Source of the DNA: Zasmidium citrigriseum
Lineage: Eukaryota > Ascomycota > Dothideomycetes > Mycosphaerellales > Mycosphaerellaceae
Assembly (NCBI GenBank): GCA_002786025.1
Contig: NHNW01000029.1
Span: 379,384-443,383, forward strand
DNA length: 64,000 nucleotides
Direction of reading: 5' to 3'
Every line of letters begins with the position of its first letter. Position 1 is the first letter of the stretch. The notes beneath the pieces were generated by a model that did not search any database, was not told where the DNA came from, and saw nothing but the letters and a program-made list of their open reading frames with translations. Positions 1 to 9,558 of this stretch are shown piece after piece. Made by a program: the position numbers and the translations under genes.

Positions 1-1195
1 CCAGCTCCACGTATGCCAGCCGTAGTTGCCGAAAGAACTCTGCATCATCGAATACCATTGCCTTGAAGTACTTCTGCTTTTCGCCATTCCCGGAACCTAC
101 GGCACTGAAGTCGTTGGAAGCCGGTATTGTGATACTGGTGACCTTGGGCAAGCTGTGCGTATTCGCTCTTCGAATACTCAGGGTGAGTATGCTTTCTGAT
201 GCGCCCATCGGACTCTCCACAGCTGACGGCGGCTCTTTGCCGAAATCCTTGCGGTGTACTCTATCGTTGGTGAATGGATATGGCGTCCTGACAAAGTTTT
301 CAGGAAGCGATGGGCGTGGACCAGTCGTGTCTATCGGCGGTGGCACTACATGGACCTTCTTATTCCTGCTCAAAGTCGAAGAGCTGCGTTCCATGGGGAA
401 AAGGTTGTCTCTTGGACTTCGAGGGTCCGCTCCGAGTCGTAGTTGTTGAGGAAGCATGGAGGCCCTGATGCCAGACGCTCGTTGGGGTTCTCTACGCATG
501 ATCTCTTCATCGTTCATCATCGCGCGTACGAGCAACTCGTAAGCATGAGCGTGCACATTCAGTCGCTGATCAAAGTTGTTGTTCGAATATGTGGACATTC
601 GTTGATCCATACTAGGCTCATATCGCCAAGCCCCTGAACTTCGAACTGTCCGTCCAGAAGAGAGTCGTGCTGGTTTCGGATACGTGGGTTTGGCACTACC
701 TTCACCCTCGGGAAGCAGGTCCATTTCCTCAACAGACCCATTGAAAGAAGTGTCCGGAGTCGCATCATCCGTGGTCTGGGCATGTACTTGTTGATTGAGG
801 TTTGAGTCCAGTCGGTGATAACCTTCACTTGCAGGTTCTTCCGGCGGAAGAGTCACTCGTTTTGGTTCGCATTGTGAGACGAGTGATTGCGCCGATGGTG
901 CCGGCTGTTTTCTCTTGCTCGGGGATGGAGGTCTCTCTCTGATGTCGTCTGGCGCAGTCACGGCTTCTCCAATTCCACCGCCCTCATCGTCTGAGCTGTC
1001 CTCAAAGAAGTCCGCTGTCCGGTGTCCAAAGTCGGATTGACTGTTTATTGACTCCATCATACCAGTGTCCTGCTCAGCATGAACGCTCCTCACTGGGCTG
1101 GCCAGCGATTGAGTGATTGTTGTCCACCTTCTTGGGGAGTTCGAGAACCGAATTGTTGTCCCGTTCTCCGTCTGTTCGCTGTCGTTGTGATCCAT
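1..1195 (-). CDS. N-terminal part of an unrecognised fungal protein (runs off the left edge)
   Basis: On the minus strand one frame is open from an in-frame stop at about 1340 down to base 1, and its first ATG is at 1195. The predicted start is MDHNDSEQTENG. The visible part (about 398 residues) is low-complexity and rich in Ser, Pro, Arg and acidic residues, with a basic PSPSKRKQ stretch that could be a nuclear signal. Near the window edge it becomes more ordered (FDDAEFFRQLRLAYVEL), which looks like the start of a folded domain. I do not recognise the family. The start is uncertain: codon-like open sequence on the same strand continues upstream (about 1200-1600), so an upstream exon is possible. 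The stop lies outside the window. Confidence 0.6.
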   Translation of the reverse strand, partial: MDHNDSEQTENGTTIRFSNSPRRWTTITQSLASPVRSVHAEQDTGMMESINSQSDFGHRTADFFEDSSDDEGGGIGEAVTAPDDIRERPPSPSKRKQPAPSAQSLVSQCEPKRVTLPPEEPASEGYHRLDSNLNQQVHAQTTDDATPDTSFNGSVEEMDLLPEGEGSAKPTYPKPARLSSGRTVRSSGAWRYEPSMDQRMSTYSNNNFDQRLNVHAHAYELLVRAMMNDEEIMRREPQRASGIRASMLPQQLRLGADPRSPRDNLFPMERSSSTLSRNKKVHVVPPPIDTTGPRPSLPENFVRTPYPFTNDRVHRKDFGKEPPSAVESPMGASESILTLSIRRANTHSLPKVTSITIPASNDFSAVGSGNGEKQKYFKAMVFDDAEFFRQLRLAYVEL

Positions 1196-1659
1196 TGGAA
1201 CGTGCTCAGCCGCTTGTTTGCGCGGCAATGGAGTGGCATGCAACTGCTTCGTCGGGTCTATTGGATGGCTTTTCGATGTCCCGGCTCCCCGATGTCGCGC
1301 GGGCGGCTGCAGAATCGGTCTATGTTGGTGGCAGTAGCACTATGGAGATATGGCGTTGTGATAGCATGTCCATACCCTGCGCGGTAGTCATTGAGTGCAT
1401 GATCGTCGCCGTGAGGTAACATTGCGACCTGTCGTCAACACAACGAACACTGGAATGCGGCTTGGAGATTGCATGCCAAGGCCGGATAAAGTAAGAGGTA
1501 GCACAAACTCCTGTGATTCCCTCGGGGTCCTGCTCGATCTGGAAGGTTCACTATATGGCTGAATCTCCATGGCGCCGAAGCATGTCAAGCTCATGTGTCC
1601 TCGTGCACGAGCTTATCGCCCCGTCGAGTAGGAGAGATCGCGCCATGAGCGAAGCCATG
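1196..1659. other. Intergenic or 5' region with unresolved minus-strand open frames
   Basis: This lies between the start of the edge gene and the stop of the TFIIIC gene, both on the minus strand. Two short minus-strand open frames with reasonable codon content occur here: one begins at the ATG at 1594 (MSLTCFGAMEIQ) and one near 1425 (MLPHGDDHALND). Either could be a leading exon of the edge gene, but I found no convincing splice pair joining them, so no exon is called. Confidence 0.3.
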
Positions 1660-3939
1660 TCAATCCACGAACTTCCCACCACAATAGATGCAAACATCGC
1701 ATGCGGCAAAAAGAATCTGCGCTAGCGTCCTCGTTGGCCGTGGAGACGCATTCGGATTGCGCGACACTTCCACCCACGTGTCATTGGCCGGGGCACCTAT
1801 ATTGCCTTCCGCACTGGGAACATCGGCCACCTCAATGTCATCATCGGTCGCAGGCTCTACGTCGGGGAACTTCTTCTCGTTTAAGTACTGCAGGGTGCAT
1901 GTGCCGCAGCTCTTCGTCGTTCCCGGTTCTTGAATCGAAAGGAACGAAAGCGCACAGCGAGAGAACTGATGACCAGAAGAGCATTTGGACCACCTGAGGC
2001 TTTCAAATGGGATTGGCTTCCGGCATATCTTGCAAGTCTCCAGGCTGGAATCTGGAGTTCCATTGGCCGTGGACTTCTTCGGGGGGTTCAACTTGGCGGT
2101 GACCACAGTGAAGATTTTCTTGATGCTCTCACTCAATTTGTCGACGCTGAAGTCATCGTCTGGCAGCTTCAGGATTTCCTGCACCAGTCGTTGAGCCACT
2201 GGTCGAGTCGTCTCTGGACGTGGCTTCCCGAGAGTGAGCGCAATGTCTGCAATGCGTGATGCTTGCGCGGCTAGCACCTGGTCATCCGCACATAGCACTC
2301 GCTTTAAGTAGTGGAAAAGTCCTTCTGGACTGCCATCTGCTGGCGGATATGTAATCGGGTCGATAGCCGATGCCATATCTTTCGAGAACGGTCTGCAGCG
2401 AGCGGCTTCTCCTTGTAGAGTACCATGCTCAATATTCTCCGAGTCCTCCGATTCGGTATTTCTCTCCACTTGTCGCACCAAGCTGAAAAGCACTGCTTCA
2501 GCAGATAGACCTTGAGTCGAAGATAAGGCAGACGTTGGCGGTAGCAGGTTCTCCTCGGAAGGATTGTACTCCTGGCTGATGTTCAGACGACTAATCTGAT
2601 CAATGTTGATGACATATGCAATGGAGTCGGATGGATGCATTGTGGTAAGAGTGGCAACGTAATCACCCAATGGCGAGCTTGCAATACCAGAGGTGCGCTC
2701 CAAAACATGTCCTCCAAGGTCAAGGTCCGCGTCGTATACGGCCTTTGACTCGCTGATTGCATGTTGCCAGGCCGGCGGAGCGCTCTCCTTGTCCTCCTGG
2801 AGTGGCAGAGTCAGAGTTGTAGTCAATGCGTTGGACATTGACAGCAGGGAGGTGATATGCAAAAGAACGCCATCGTCTGTGTTGGTGAAGGCAAGGCCGC
2901 AAACCTCGTCCCATCTGCCGTCGAGATGATGAGTTCGCGGTGTGGCTGCGTCGGCTTTGGTGTCGATTTGAAAAACGGTATCCTCTCCGAATGCAATCAG
3001 TGAGCCTCGATCATCTCCAGGCACAAATCGTATCGGGCCACATACGTCGTCTCGATCTCGAAGCTGCAATCTGCGCGATTCGACAGCGAAGGCGTTGGAC
3101 TGTCGCTTGACCAGTGCCGTGTATAGCTTGCCGCCGTGGATGTAGGCGAATTGGCAAGTACGATTGGCATCGTCTTCCGTCTCCCAGTCATTCCAGCACA
3201 TCCACTCAGCGGCGTTGACGTGACGGCGAGTGGTCTGCGACAAGGGCAGAACACCGATAATGGCCAAGTTCCACTCTGCATCTTTCGACGAGAGACCGCT
3301 GTGGGGAGACTTAACCCGCAGAAATAGTACATCTCCGCCTTCTGTAGAGACAGTCAGGTAGTACTCGTGATGCCCGTAGTCCTCGCTAGTTCGCATCAGA
3401 GACGGGCTCCAAGCAAATGATCGGATCCGCTGGTGAACACGATTCTGCTCTCTCAACTGGTCCTCATCGATACCCGTACCATTCTGTTGACTTGTCGCTG
3501 TATTCTCGTAGTATTCTGCGACAACATGATTGACAACAACAAGTCGGTGCCAGTTGTCTGCAACATCCGATCTGCCACTCGGCGCCCAGATGGAGAGCAC
3601 ATGGTTGGCAGTGAGAATAGCGAGAGCACAGCCCTTGTGGACTGCGAGGCCAGGAGGCGACCATTTGGCCTCGAGCGCCTGACGCAAAGACAAATCTTCG
3701 CCCAAGGAGAAGTTCGCATTGCTTAGCGGTGGGTCGACCAAGGGGATCTCTTTTGACGTGAACGCGTTGACCTTGAGGACAGTCGTGTCCCAGAGCCGGC
3801 CACCGGGTCCTTTCTCCTTCAGTCGTGGGGTGAGGATTGCGATCTCTTCTCCTCCATTGACCGCAATCTGGTTATCCGCTGACCAGCTCAGACAGTCTGG
3901 CGAGGTTGGCCAGAAGGGAATCGAGAGTGTGCAGGCCAT
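1660..3939 (-). CDS. RNA polymerase III transcription factor TFIIIC delta-type subunit (zf-TFIIIC)
   Basis: An intronless 759-residue protein. The N-terminal half has a WD-like beta-propeller feel and matches the TFIIIC delta N-terminal type (opening ACTLSIPFWPTSPDCLSWS, then repeated strands with W/D ends). The last 100 residues are a Cys/His-rich module: CKIC, a CSSGHQFSRC block, CGTC, and a final CDVCIYCGG. This fits the C-terminal zinc-finger domain of TFIIIC subunits. In known systems this subunit belongs to the complex that binds the internal promoters of tRNA and 5S genes and recruits TFIIIB. The start ATG at 3939 faces the AP-2 sigma gene across about 355 bp, so the two share a divergent promoter. 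The name rests on recognised domain features; which yeast tau subunit it corresponds to is not settled. Confidence 0.8.
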   Translation of the reverse strand: MACTLSIPFWPTSPDCLSWSADNQIAVNGGEEIAILTPRLKEKGPGGRLWDTTVLKVNAFTSKEIPLVDPPLSNANFSLGEDLSLRQALEAKWSPPGLAVHKGCALAILTANHVLSIWAPSGRSDVADNWHRLVVVNHVVAEYYENTATSQQNGTGIDEDQLREQNRVHQRIRSFAWSPSLMRTSEDYGHHEYYLTVSTEGGDVLFLRVKSPHSGLSSKDAEWNLAIIGVLPLSQTTRRHVNAAEWMCWNDWETEDDANRTCQFAYIHGGKLYTALVKRQSNAFAVESRRLQLRDRDDVCGPIRFVPGDDRGSLIAFGEDTVFQIDTKADAATPRTHHLDGRWDEVCGLAFTNTDDGVLLHITSLLSMSNALTTTLTLPLQEDKESAPPAWQHAISESKAVYDADLDLGGHVLERTSGIASSPLGDYVATLTTMHPSDSIAYVINIDQISRLNISQEYNPSEENLLPPTSALSSTQGLSAEAVLFSLVRQVERNTESEDSENIEHGTLQGEAARCRPFSKDMASAIDPITYPPADGSPEGLFHYLKRVLCADDQVLAAQASRIADIALTLGKPRPETTRPVAQRLVQEILKLPDDDFSVDKLSESIKKIFTVVTAKLNPPKKSTANGTPDSSLETCKICRKPIPFESLRWSKCSSGHQFSRCALSFLSIQEPGTTKSCGTCTLQYLNEKKFPDVEPATDDDIEVADVPSAEGNIGAPANDTWVEVSRNPNASPRPTRTLAQILFAACDVCIYCGGKFVD

Positions 3940-4294
3940 TGCTGCTGGTTAGTGCAGATGAGACTCGACGCAAGAATCGACGCGTGTTGAACGCGACGAG
4001 ATTCGGATTCGACTTCAGAACGCACCACGTGCCATCGTCACCTCACTGTCTCTCGATTGATCAATGCCTCTAGGCCATTGACTTCACTCTGAGCTTTAGC
4101 GACAATGTTGTTGATGCCGAGAAAGAGACTTTGCAGGTTTTCGAGTTGAAGTCCAGCGAGAGGTCACAGCGGAGGCGTTCCGCGCAGCTCGACCGCACCT
4201 CCTTCGCTCCTTCCTTCGAGCTCGACCATCAGCACGCCTCACTCCTCACCACAATCCTCCCTTCACCAGGGATCAGCTCGACAAGAACGCCACG
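3940..4294. promoter_or_regulatory. Divergent promoter between the TFIIIC subunit and AP-2 sigma genes
   Basis: A 355-bp gap between two genes that start away from each other. No TATA box is obvious. The right half is CT-rich, as is usual just upstream of fungal start codons. No other coding sequence is seen. Confidence 0.5.
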
Positions 4295-4868
4295 ATGGTC
4301 CTCTCCTTCATCCTAATCCAAAACCGCCNNNNNNNNNNNNNNNNNNNNNNNNNNCACCCACCCCATCACCCGTCCACCTCACTAACCCCCCACCCCCTCC
4401 AGAGGCAAGACCCGCCTAGCGAAATGGTACTCCCCCTACACCGACGACGAAAAGATCAAACTCAAAGGCGAAGTCCACCGCCTCGTCGCCCCGCGCGACC
4501 AAAAACACCAATCCAACTTCGTCGAGTTCCGCGGCTCCTCCAAGATCGTCTACCGCCGCTACGCCGGCCTGTTCTTCTGCGCGTGCGTGGATGCGAACGA
4601 TAATGAGCTGGCGTATTTGGAGGCGATCCATTTTTTCGTCGAGGTGTTGGATCAGTTCTTTGGGAATGTTTGTGAGTTGGATTTGGTGTTTAATTTTTAT
4701 AAGGTGGGTGAAGGCTATACTTGGTGGTGGAAGGGGATGAGGTTGCTGACGATTTGGATTGGATAGGTCTACGCGATCCTGGATGAGGTGTTCCTCGCCG
4801 GTGAAATTCAAGAGACGAGCAAGCAGGTCGTGTTGACGAGGTTGGAGCATCTGGATAAGCTGGAGTAA
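4295..4868 (+). CDS. APS2: AP-2 adaptor complex subunit sigma
   Basis: The small sigma chain of a clathrin adaptor. It opens [11 protein letters not shown], then reads [27 protein letters not shown] and [16 protein letters not shown], the canonical sigma longin-type fold. The FVEFR and IVYRRYAGL blocks favour AP-2 (endocytosis at the plasma membrane) over AP-1. Exons: 4295 to about 4329, 4403-4703 and 4767-4868. Intron 1 contains the 26-base N run, so its 5' splice site is not visible. Intron 2 is 63 bp (4704-4766). If exon 1 ends two bases after the Arg codon, the protein is 145 residues, normal for the family. The C terminus is [16 protein letters not shown]...DKLE. Confidence 0.92.
4329..4354. 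other. Assembly gap (26 N) inside AP-2 sigma intron 1
   Basis: A run of 26 undetermined bases. It removes the exon 1 donor site and part of intron 1 of the AP-2 sigma gene. Coding sequence on both sides is intact and in frame. Confidence 0.99.
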
Positions 4869-5059
4869 AGGCCCTCCGTCGCTTCCTGGGCGACCCAGCT
4901 CTTTTGTTTACCTGCCGCCGTCTGCTGCCCACACCTCTCCATCAACAACTCTCCACAGCACCGCCGCCATCAACGACAGAGCGACATCACACCAACACAT
5001 TGTCAAGCAGCACCAATTCAATCAATTTACGGACATCCCACAGCTCCAGCAAATCCGCC

Positions 5060-5399
5060 ATGAACTTCAACATTGCCGCCTACGTGGCTGCCACTACCTG
5101 TCTCGTTGCCGCCTCGACCAACGCCGACCAAAATGTATGGGCTCCTCACCAAAATTCGTCTAGGTATATCTATTTACTAACAATGGCGATAGGACGACGG
5201 CCGATGCGGCATTAACCGCTTTCTAACGAATTGTTGCGGAGATTGTGGGCACTGGGGTGACATCGACCTCCCACCGCCGAGGTTCTATATCGCGTGGGGT
5301 ATGGCCATTGTTATGGTCGGCGGCATTGCTGTGTACGCCTGGTGGATGCGACGTGGAGCGCACGCGAGCGACAATGAAGCGCAACAAGAGACGCAATGA
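5060..5399 (+). CDS. Small single-pass membrane protein, unknown function
   Basis: Two exons (5060-5134 and 5193-5399) around a 58-bp intron with a TACTAAC-like branch site give a 93-residue protein. Residues 1-22 are a likely signal peptide (MNFNIAAYVAATTCLVAAS). A short Cys-rich part follows (CGINRFLTNCCGDCGHWG, four Cys in a compact block). Then comes one hydrophobic helix (FYIAWGMAIVMVGGIAVYAWW), a basic stop-transfer RRG and a polar tail. The topology suggests a type I membrane protein with a small lumenal or extracellular Cys knot. I know no family for it. The splice is supported by frame continuity and clean GT...AG borders. Confidence 0.6.
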
Positions 5400-5728
5400 G
5401 CACACGGTATGAGCGATGCAGGACATTATGGAGACATCGTACATGCATGCTAAAGTGTGGGATGCAGTGGTACTCGCAGATCCCTGCACTTCGCGGAAAC
5501 CCTCATTGTCCACGACAATGCTGAGGTTCAGCCGGTTCTGCCGACCGCGAAGTACAAGTACGTCTTTTCGAGATCCACGACGGGATAGGAGTTCGCAACG
5601 ATGCCTTTGGACTTGGGCTGGTGAGAGTGAGGAAGCGGGATGGCTATCAAGGCGATGGGAGCGAGAGATATTAGAGTATGACACGAAAGCGAGCAGAGAG
5701 ATTACTCCACAGTAATGCACGAGGAAGA

Positions 5729-6035
5729 GCTGTGGCAGATTGATATGAGAAATGAAACTACGACCAGTGAAAGAATATCTGAATTTCATGTGACTGTCGT
5801 GTGTCGTATGTTGGATAAGCTGACCTCCTCTCAGTGTCGTGGAGAAGTCCATTGATATCCAGCCCATGGCTCACTTTCCGTAAATCGAACCAAAGCAATC
5901 CCCGCTACTTGCTCCGTGTCCAAGCCGCCCACCACCCGTCTCAGGTCATATCATCTCAAGCCTATCGGGGAGATCACGATCAATCATCAATAACCATGAC
6001 CTCCGGCTCCTTCGTCAAGAAGCCCAGGAATATCC
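5729..6035. repeat. Tandem repeat unit 1: copy of the 3' end of the 6499-7458 gene
   Basis: First of three related tandem units. It contains a block of about 135 bp that also occurs at 6058-6190 and 6399-6530, plus an upstream block (5729-5867) that reappears at 6253-6397. On the minus strand it keeps the last codons of the neighbouring gene (KEPEVMVIDD and the stop), but homology ends before the rest of the exon. Confidence 0.8.
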
Positions 6036-6057
6036 AGCCATTCCACGCCGTATGTTA

Positions 6058-6232
6058 GATGAAGTCGAAGCAATCCCCGCTACTCGCTCCGTGTCCAAGC
6101 CATTCACCGCCCGCCCCAGGTCATATCATCTCCAGCCTATCGGGGAGATCATGATCAATCATCGATGACTATAACCTCCGGCTCCTTCCACTTGAGATCC
6201 TCGAGCAACGGCTTAATCCTCGCCAGAGGGCT
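6058..6232. repeat. Tandem repeat unit 2: longer copy of the same gene tail
   Basis: Second unit. On the minus strand it still reads ARIKPLLEDLKWKEPEVIVIDD-stop, against ARVKPLLEDLKWKEPEVMVIDD-stop in the intact gene. At least 22 terminal codons stay in frame, with only conservative or silent changes. Homology stops at about 6232, before the body of the gene. Confidence 0.8.
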
Positions 6233-6252
6233 TTATAATGATGCTGAATGAA

Positions 6253-6570
6253 GAGTTGTGCAGGCTGTGTGATAAAATGGACATCAACGACCAATGAAAA
6301 AGAATAACTGAATCTCATCTGTCTGTCTGTCTGTCGTAGGTTGGAAAGGCTAACTCTCGTTCAGTGTCACCGAGAGCCCTATGAATATCCAGCCCCTTTT
6401 CGTAAATCGAACCAAAGCAATCCCCGCTACTCGCACCGTATCCAAGCCACCTATCACACGCTCGGTCCCAATTCATCTGCAGCCTATCTCGGAGATCCTC
6501 AATCATCAATAACCATGACCTCCGGCTCCTTCCACTTCAAATCCTCCAGCAACGGCTTGACCCTCGCCCT
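6253..6570. repeat. Tandem repeat unit 3: 3' flank and tail of the intact gene
   Basis: Third unit, taken as the parental copy because it runs into the intact minus-strand gene ending at 6499. It includes a short CTGT tetranucleotide run (6319-6335). Its 5' block (6253-6397) matches 5729-5867, and its 3' block (6399-6570) matches units 1 and 2. Confidence 0.8.
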
Positions 6571-7458
6571 CTCCGTTCCCTCAACCACAGCCCTCAACAG
6601 CACGAACCGATCCCCAAAGAAATCACACTCCTCCATCGTGTCCTCCATGTCCAACCTCTGGGTCCCCAACATCAACACCGTCTTCTCCCTGTCCGCCATC
6701 ATCGTGTCCACGTAGCGGTGCCAAATGGTGCAGCCCGTGCTGAGCCGGTTGCCTTTCATCCAGACGAAGTCCTTCTCATTGCACGTGTTTTTGGCGGCTC
6801 GGTCGTGGCGGAGCACGGCGATCCAGTAGCGCTTGGACCAGTCGAAGTCAGGGGCGTTGAGACGCGGGATGAGGCCGATCACGCGGTCGTGGAATTTGAA
6901 GTGCCGCCGGAGGGAGTCGGAGAGGTCGCGGTCGATGTCGGCGCCTTGGCGGATGCGGCCGTCTTCTTTGGTGTCTTTGGGTTTGGTGCTGGTGTCGGGG
7001 GGTGTGGCTTTCTTGGTGATGCTGGTGATGACGAGGTCTGGGTCCGGGAGTGGTGGGGTGCTCATGCGACGGACGGTCGATTCGTTGCAGCCTTTGGCGT
7101 GCTCGGCGGAGGGATCCCCGCTGGCCTTGTCGCCGGCTACGTCTTCTTCGTCGCCGTCGGCGGCCTTGCCGAAAGTGGCCGCGAAGAGATCGACGTCCGT
7201 GGCGTTCGACTTGGTCTCGTCGGCTTCATCATCTTCTTCTTCGTCGTCGCTGATGTCGATGGTGTTGGTTTGGAAAGGTTCTTGGGAAGCGCCGCGAGAC
7301 AGTGCTTCAGGGGCGTCGACGAACTCCTCGTCGCTGTCCTCGTCGGCGGTAGCTTGGACGGCAGTGGTCTCGGCGCGAGAGATGACGGGCACGAGCTTCT
7401 TGAAGTCGTCCTGCTCCGACGTACCGGATGGTGATGCTAAGTCTCGAGGCGTTGCCAT
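6499..7458 (-). CDS. Acidic, probably nuclear protein of unknown function
   Basis: A 319-residue single-exon protein. The ATG at 7458 is chosen because the frame upstream (open to 7695) looks like untranslated leader. Residues 1-110 are disordered and strongly acidic, including IDISDDEEEDDEADE, which resembles a SUMO-interacting motif followed by an acidic patch. Residues 190-319 look folded: RRHFKFHDRVIGLIPRLNAPDFDWSKRYWIAVLRHDR, a Cys/Trp-containing middle, and LLRAVVEGTERARVKPLLEDLKW. The protein ends KEPEVMVIDD. I know no family. Its 3' end is present in two further tandem copies downstream (5729-6232). Confidence 0.65.
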   Translation of the reverse strand: MATPRDLASPSGTSEQDDFKKLVPVISRAETTAVQATADEDSDEEFVDAPEALSRGASQEPFQTNTIDISDDEEEDDEADETKSNATDVDLFAATFGKAADGDEEDVAGDKASGDPSAEHAKGCNESTVRRMSTPPLPDPDLVITSITKKATPPDTSTKPKDTKEDGRIRQGADIDRDLSDSLRRHFKFHDRVIGLIPRLNAPDFDWSKRYWIAVLRHDRAAKNTCNEKDFVWMKGNRLSTGCTIWHRYVDTMMADREKTVLMLGTQRLDMEDTMEECDFFGDRFVLLRAVVEGTERARVKPLLEDLKWKEPEVMVIDD

Positions 7459-7831
7459 GGTTCTGTGGTACTTGGTTCGAAGATGGTGTGTTGGTGTGAT
7501 GTCGAAGTTGCGGAGAAGAAAGCTGGAAAAGAAATAGTCGAGGATGCTGCGAGTGAGCAGCTCATGACTGTCTTCACTCTTGGAAAGCTTGAAGCTCATT
7601 GGCTGCATGTGATTGACTTGTGATTCTGAAGGAAGTGAAGACAGGCTTGGCGGTGGCAGCCTGGAGTTTGAGTGAAGTTCGAGAAGAACCATCAAAACCG
7701 CGCTACCTCTTCTTCTCTTTCTCCAACCACAAACCCGACGATCAACGACCTACCTCCAGCAACACCAAGATTTCAATTCCTTAGCACCTCCTGCAACCTC
7801 CCAACCAACATCCAACTCCATCATCGCCAGC

Positions 7832-8363
7832 ATGTCTGAAGCCAAGGCCCGTGGCTGGACCGATACCGAGAAGGTAGGCAGAGCAGTCCTTGCATTTTCA
7901 TCGATCACATTACTGACAAGTGCACGAAGGTCGGCGTCCTCTTCCAGATCATCGCCAAGCTGGGAGGCAGCATCCCATGGAACGATCTCGAGCTTCCACC
8001 AGGCCGCACCCTCAAGGCAGTTCAAGTCATGGTTGACAAGGAGAAGACCAAGATCCGCAAGATGAAGGAGGCAGAGGCAGAGGCCAATGGCGAGGATCCA
8101 CCAGCTACTCCTACTCCCAAGACGCCAGCGTCCGGCAAGGTTCGTCTCCGCCCCATCTCACTGAGACTGGCGTTTCTTCAAGTACTGATAGCATCTCACA
8201 GAAGCGCGGTGCCAAAGCCGTCGAGGGAGATGGCGAGGGCTCGACGAAGAAAAAGGCGAAGACCCCACGCAAGAAGAAGGACGAGGCAGCCAAGGCGGGT
8301 CCCGACGAGGAGGACGATGAGGAGAAGCCGGTGAAGCGCGAGTCAGAGGAGGAGCTGTTGTGA
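7832..8363 (+). CDS. Small lysine-rich protein with a SANT/Myb-like N terminus
   Basis: Three exons (7832-7873, 7930-8139, 8202-8363) give 137 residues. Both introns are about 60 bp with GT...AG borders. Residues 5-60 (WTDTEKVGVLFQIIAKLGG, IPWNDLELPPGRTLKA, VQVMVDKEKTK) resemble the short fungal Myb/SANT-like domain in which W, W and GRT-K positions are conserved. The rest is a charged tail rich in Lys, Glu and Pro (STKKKAKTPRKKKDE, then EEDDEEKPVKRE), typical of chromatin-associated proteins. Nuclear DNA or histone binding is inferred, not shown. It is divergent from the 6499-7458 gene, about 370 bp away. A dispersed-repeat fragment begins 28 bp after its stop. Confidence 0.7.
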
Positions 8364-8390
8364 GCAAGTCTGAAGTCACAAGGACACACA

Positions 8391-8533
8391 CTTCCGTTCA
8401 AACCGGAAGATTCGCTCTCTCCACGAGAGCGCGCCACTCTGAGCTATTGAAGGGCTTGTCACACTCTTAGCTCTTCTCGAGAAAGTTGGAGATTGCTAGA
8501 ACTAGAGTTATCTTCCATTTTGACACATCGAGG
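8391..8533 (+). repeat. Dispersed repeat core, copy a
   Basis: About 140 bp related to 57291-57441 and 59865-60022 (same strand) and to 46330-46483 (opposite strand). Shared landmarks in order: CCGTTCAAACCGGAAGATT, GCTCTCTCCACGAGA, GAGCTATTGAAGGGCTTGT, TTCTCGAGAAAGTT, GATTGCTA. It follows the stop of the 7832-8363 gene directly and probably lies in its 3' UTR. Confidence 0.7.
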
Positions 8534-8781
8534 GTACACACCGCAGAAGAGGCACCACACAGACAGTGGCTTGAGCTTACTTGTCGCGTTGAATGCATGT
8601 TTGAGTTGGTTGATCTCATGCATGGGGGCCCGACACGGGAGTCTACTTTCATCAGTATAAAGACGTTAGAAAGGTAGTCGGCGGGCTGTGATACTGCTAC
8701 TCATGCCTCTGCCTCATCAGCAGTTTCGAGCGGATCAAGACTTGATGAGCATTTGAGACGCCTATCTTCTTACTCGCCCCC

Positions 8782-9240
8782 ATGTCCACATCCACGATGC
8801 CTGCTGCCGTTGGACAGGCCTGCGGATCGCCGCCACGAATGGTGCCCAAGATCAATCTTGCGAAGATGAAGGGCCGATCTAGCCCGCGAGAGTCGACCGT
8901 CTCCGAAAAGAAGTCCCCCTCGACGACGATATCGAGCCATGGCACGCTCACCAGCTCACGACGGATGCGAGCACCGCGGATCTCGAAGGTGCGGCCGACC
9001 AGCAAAGCGACGGTGAAGGCGGCTGGCCATCGCCACCAGCGACGTGTCTGCGAGATGCAGCGGCAACAGACGCAGGCGATGGAGCTTCAGCAGGTGAGGT
9101 TGGGGATACCCCTGTAGCGGCGAAAGGCAAAGCGAAGGTCCAAAGACAAAACGGAAGGCTGTTCCTGGACGCAGCGCGACGGCTCCTCCCGCTGCAAGTG
9201 AAGGGAAGCACGTGCAATCGAACTCTGCCTTCACTTTGAT
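8782..9240. other. Ambiguous open region upstream of the HtrA gene
   Basis: Several frames are open here. On the plus strand one frame from about 8881 to 9237 has coding-like, acidic/Ala-rich content (VPLDDDIEPWHAHQ ... DAGDGASAGEVGDTPVAAK) but has no ATG and a stop just upstream. A second plus frame starts at the ATG at 8782 (111 codons). A minus frame covers 8697-9005. I cannot choose between them. It could be a decayed gene, or the 5' leader of the next gene. Confidence 0.2.
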
Positions 9241-9558
9241 GGCTGCCATCTGCACTCCCTAATCAGGACCTCCATCTGGATGCGGAGGGCGCTATCGACG
9301 GCGACGACGGGCGTGATTGCAAGCACCACCGCTCGTTGTTTCCTCAGAACTGCTCGTCCAACTGCTGCACCTGTTCTGCCTTGTGCCGCCGCAGCACGAC
9401 CTCAGCTTCCTCAGCCTTTGGCCGCCTCTACATCACCGCCTCGCCGTCCATTGTGCCCCGTCTCTGCGCCCGCACGCCGTCCCGCTGCACCCTTTGCGCC
9501 CCGAGCTAAGACCTGTACATCTGCATATCATCGCGCCTTCCGCCGCTCTTTTACTACC

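Noticed and set aside
6319..6335. CTGT tetranucleotide run
   Set aside because: A short microsatellite of four units inside a repeat unit; not informative by itself.
6718..7537. Two long plus-strand open frames (238 and 234 codons) over the 6499-7458 gene
   Set aside because: Both are antisense shadows of an acidic, GC-biased minus-strand gene; their products are Val/Gly- or Ser-rich low-complexity without motifs.
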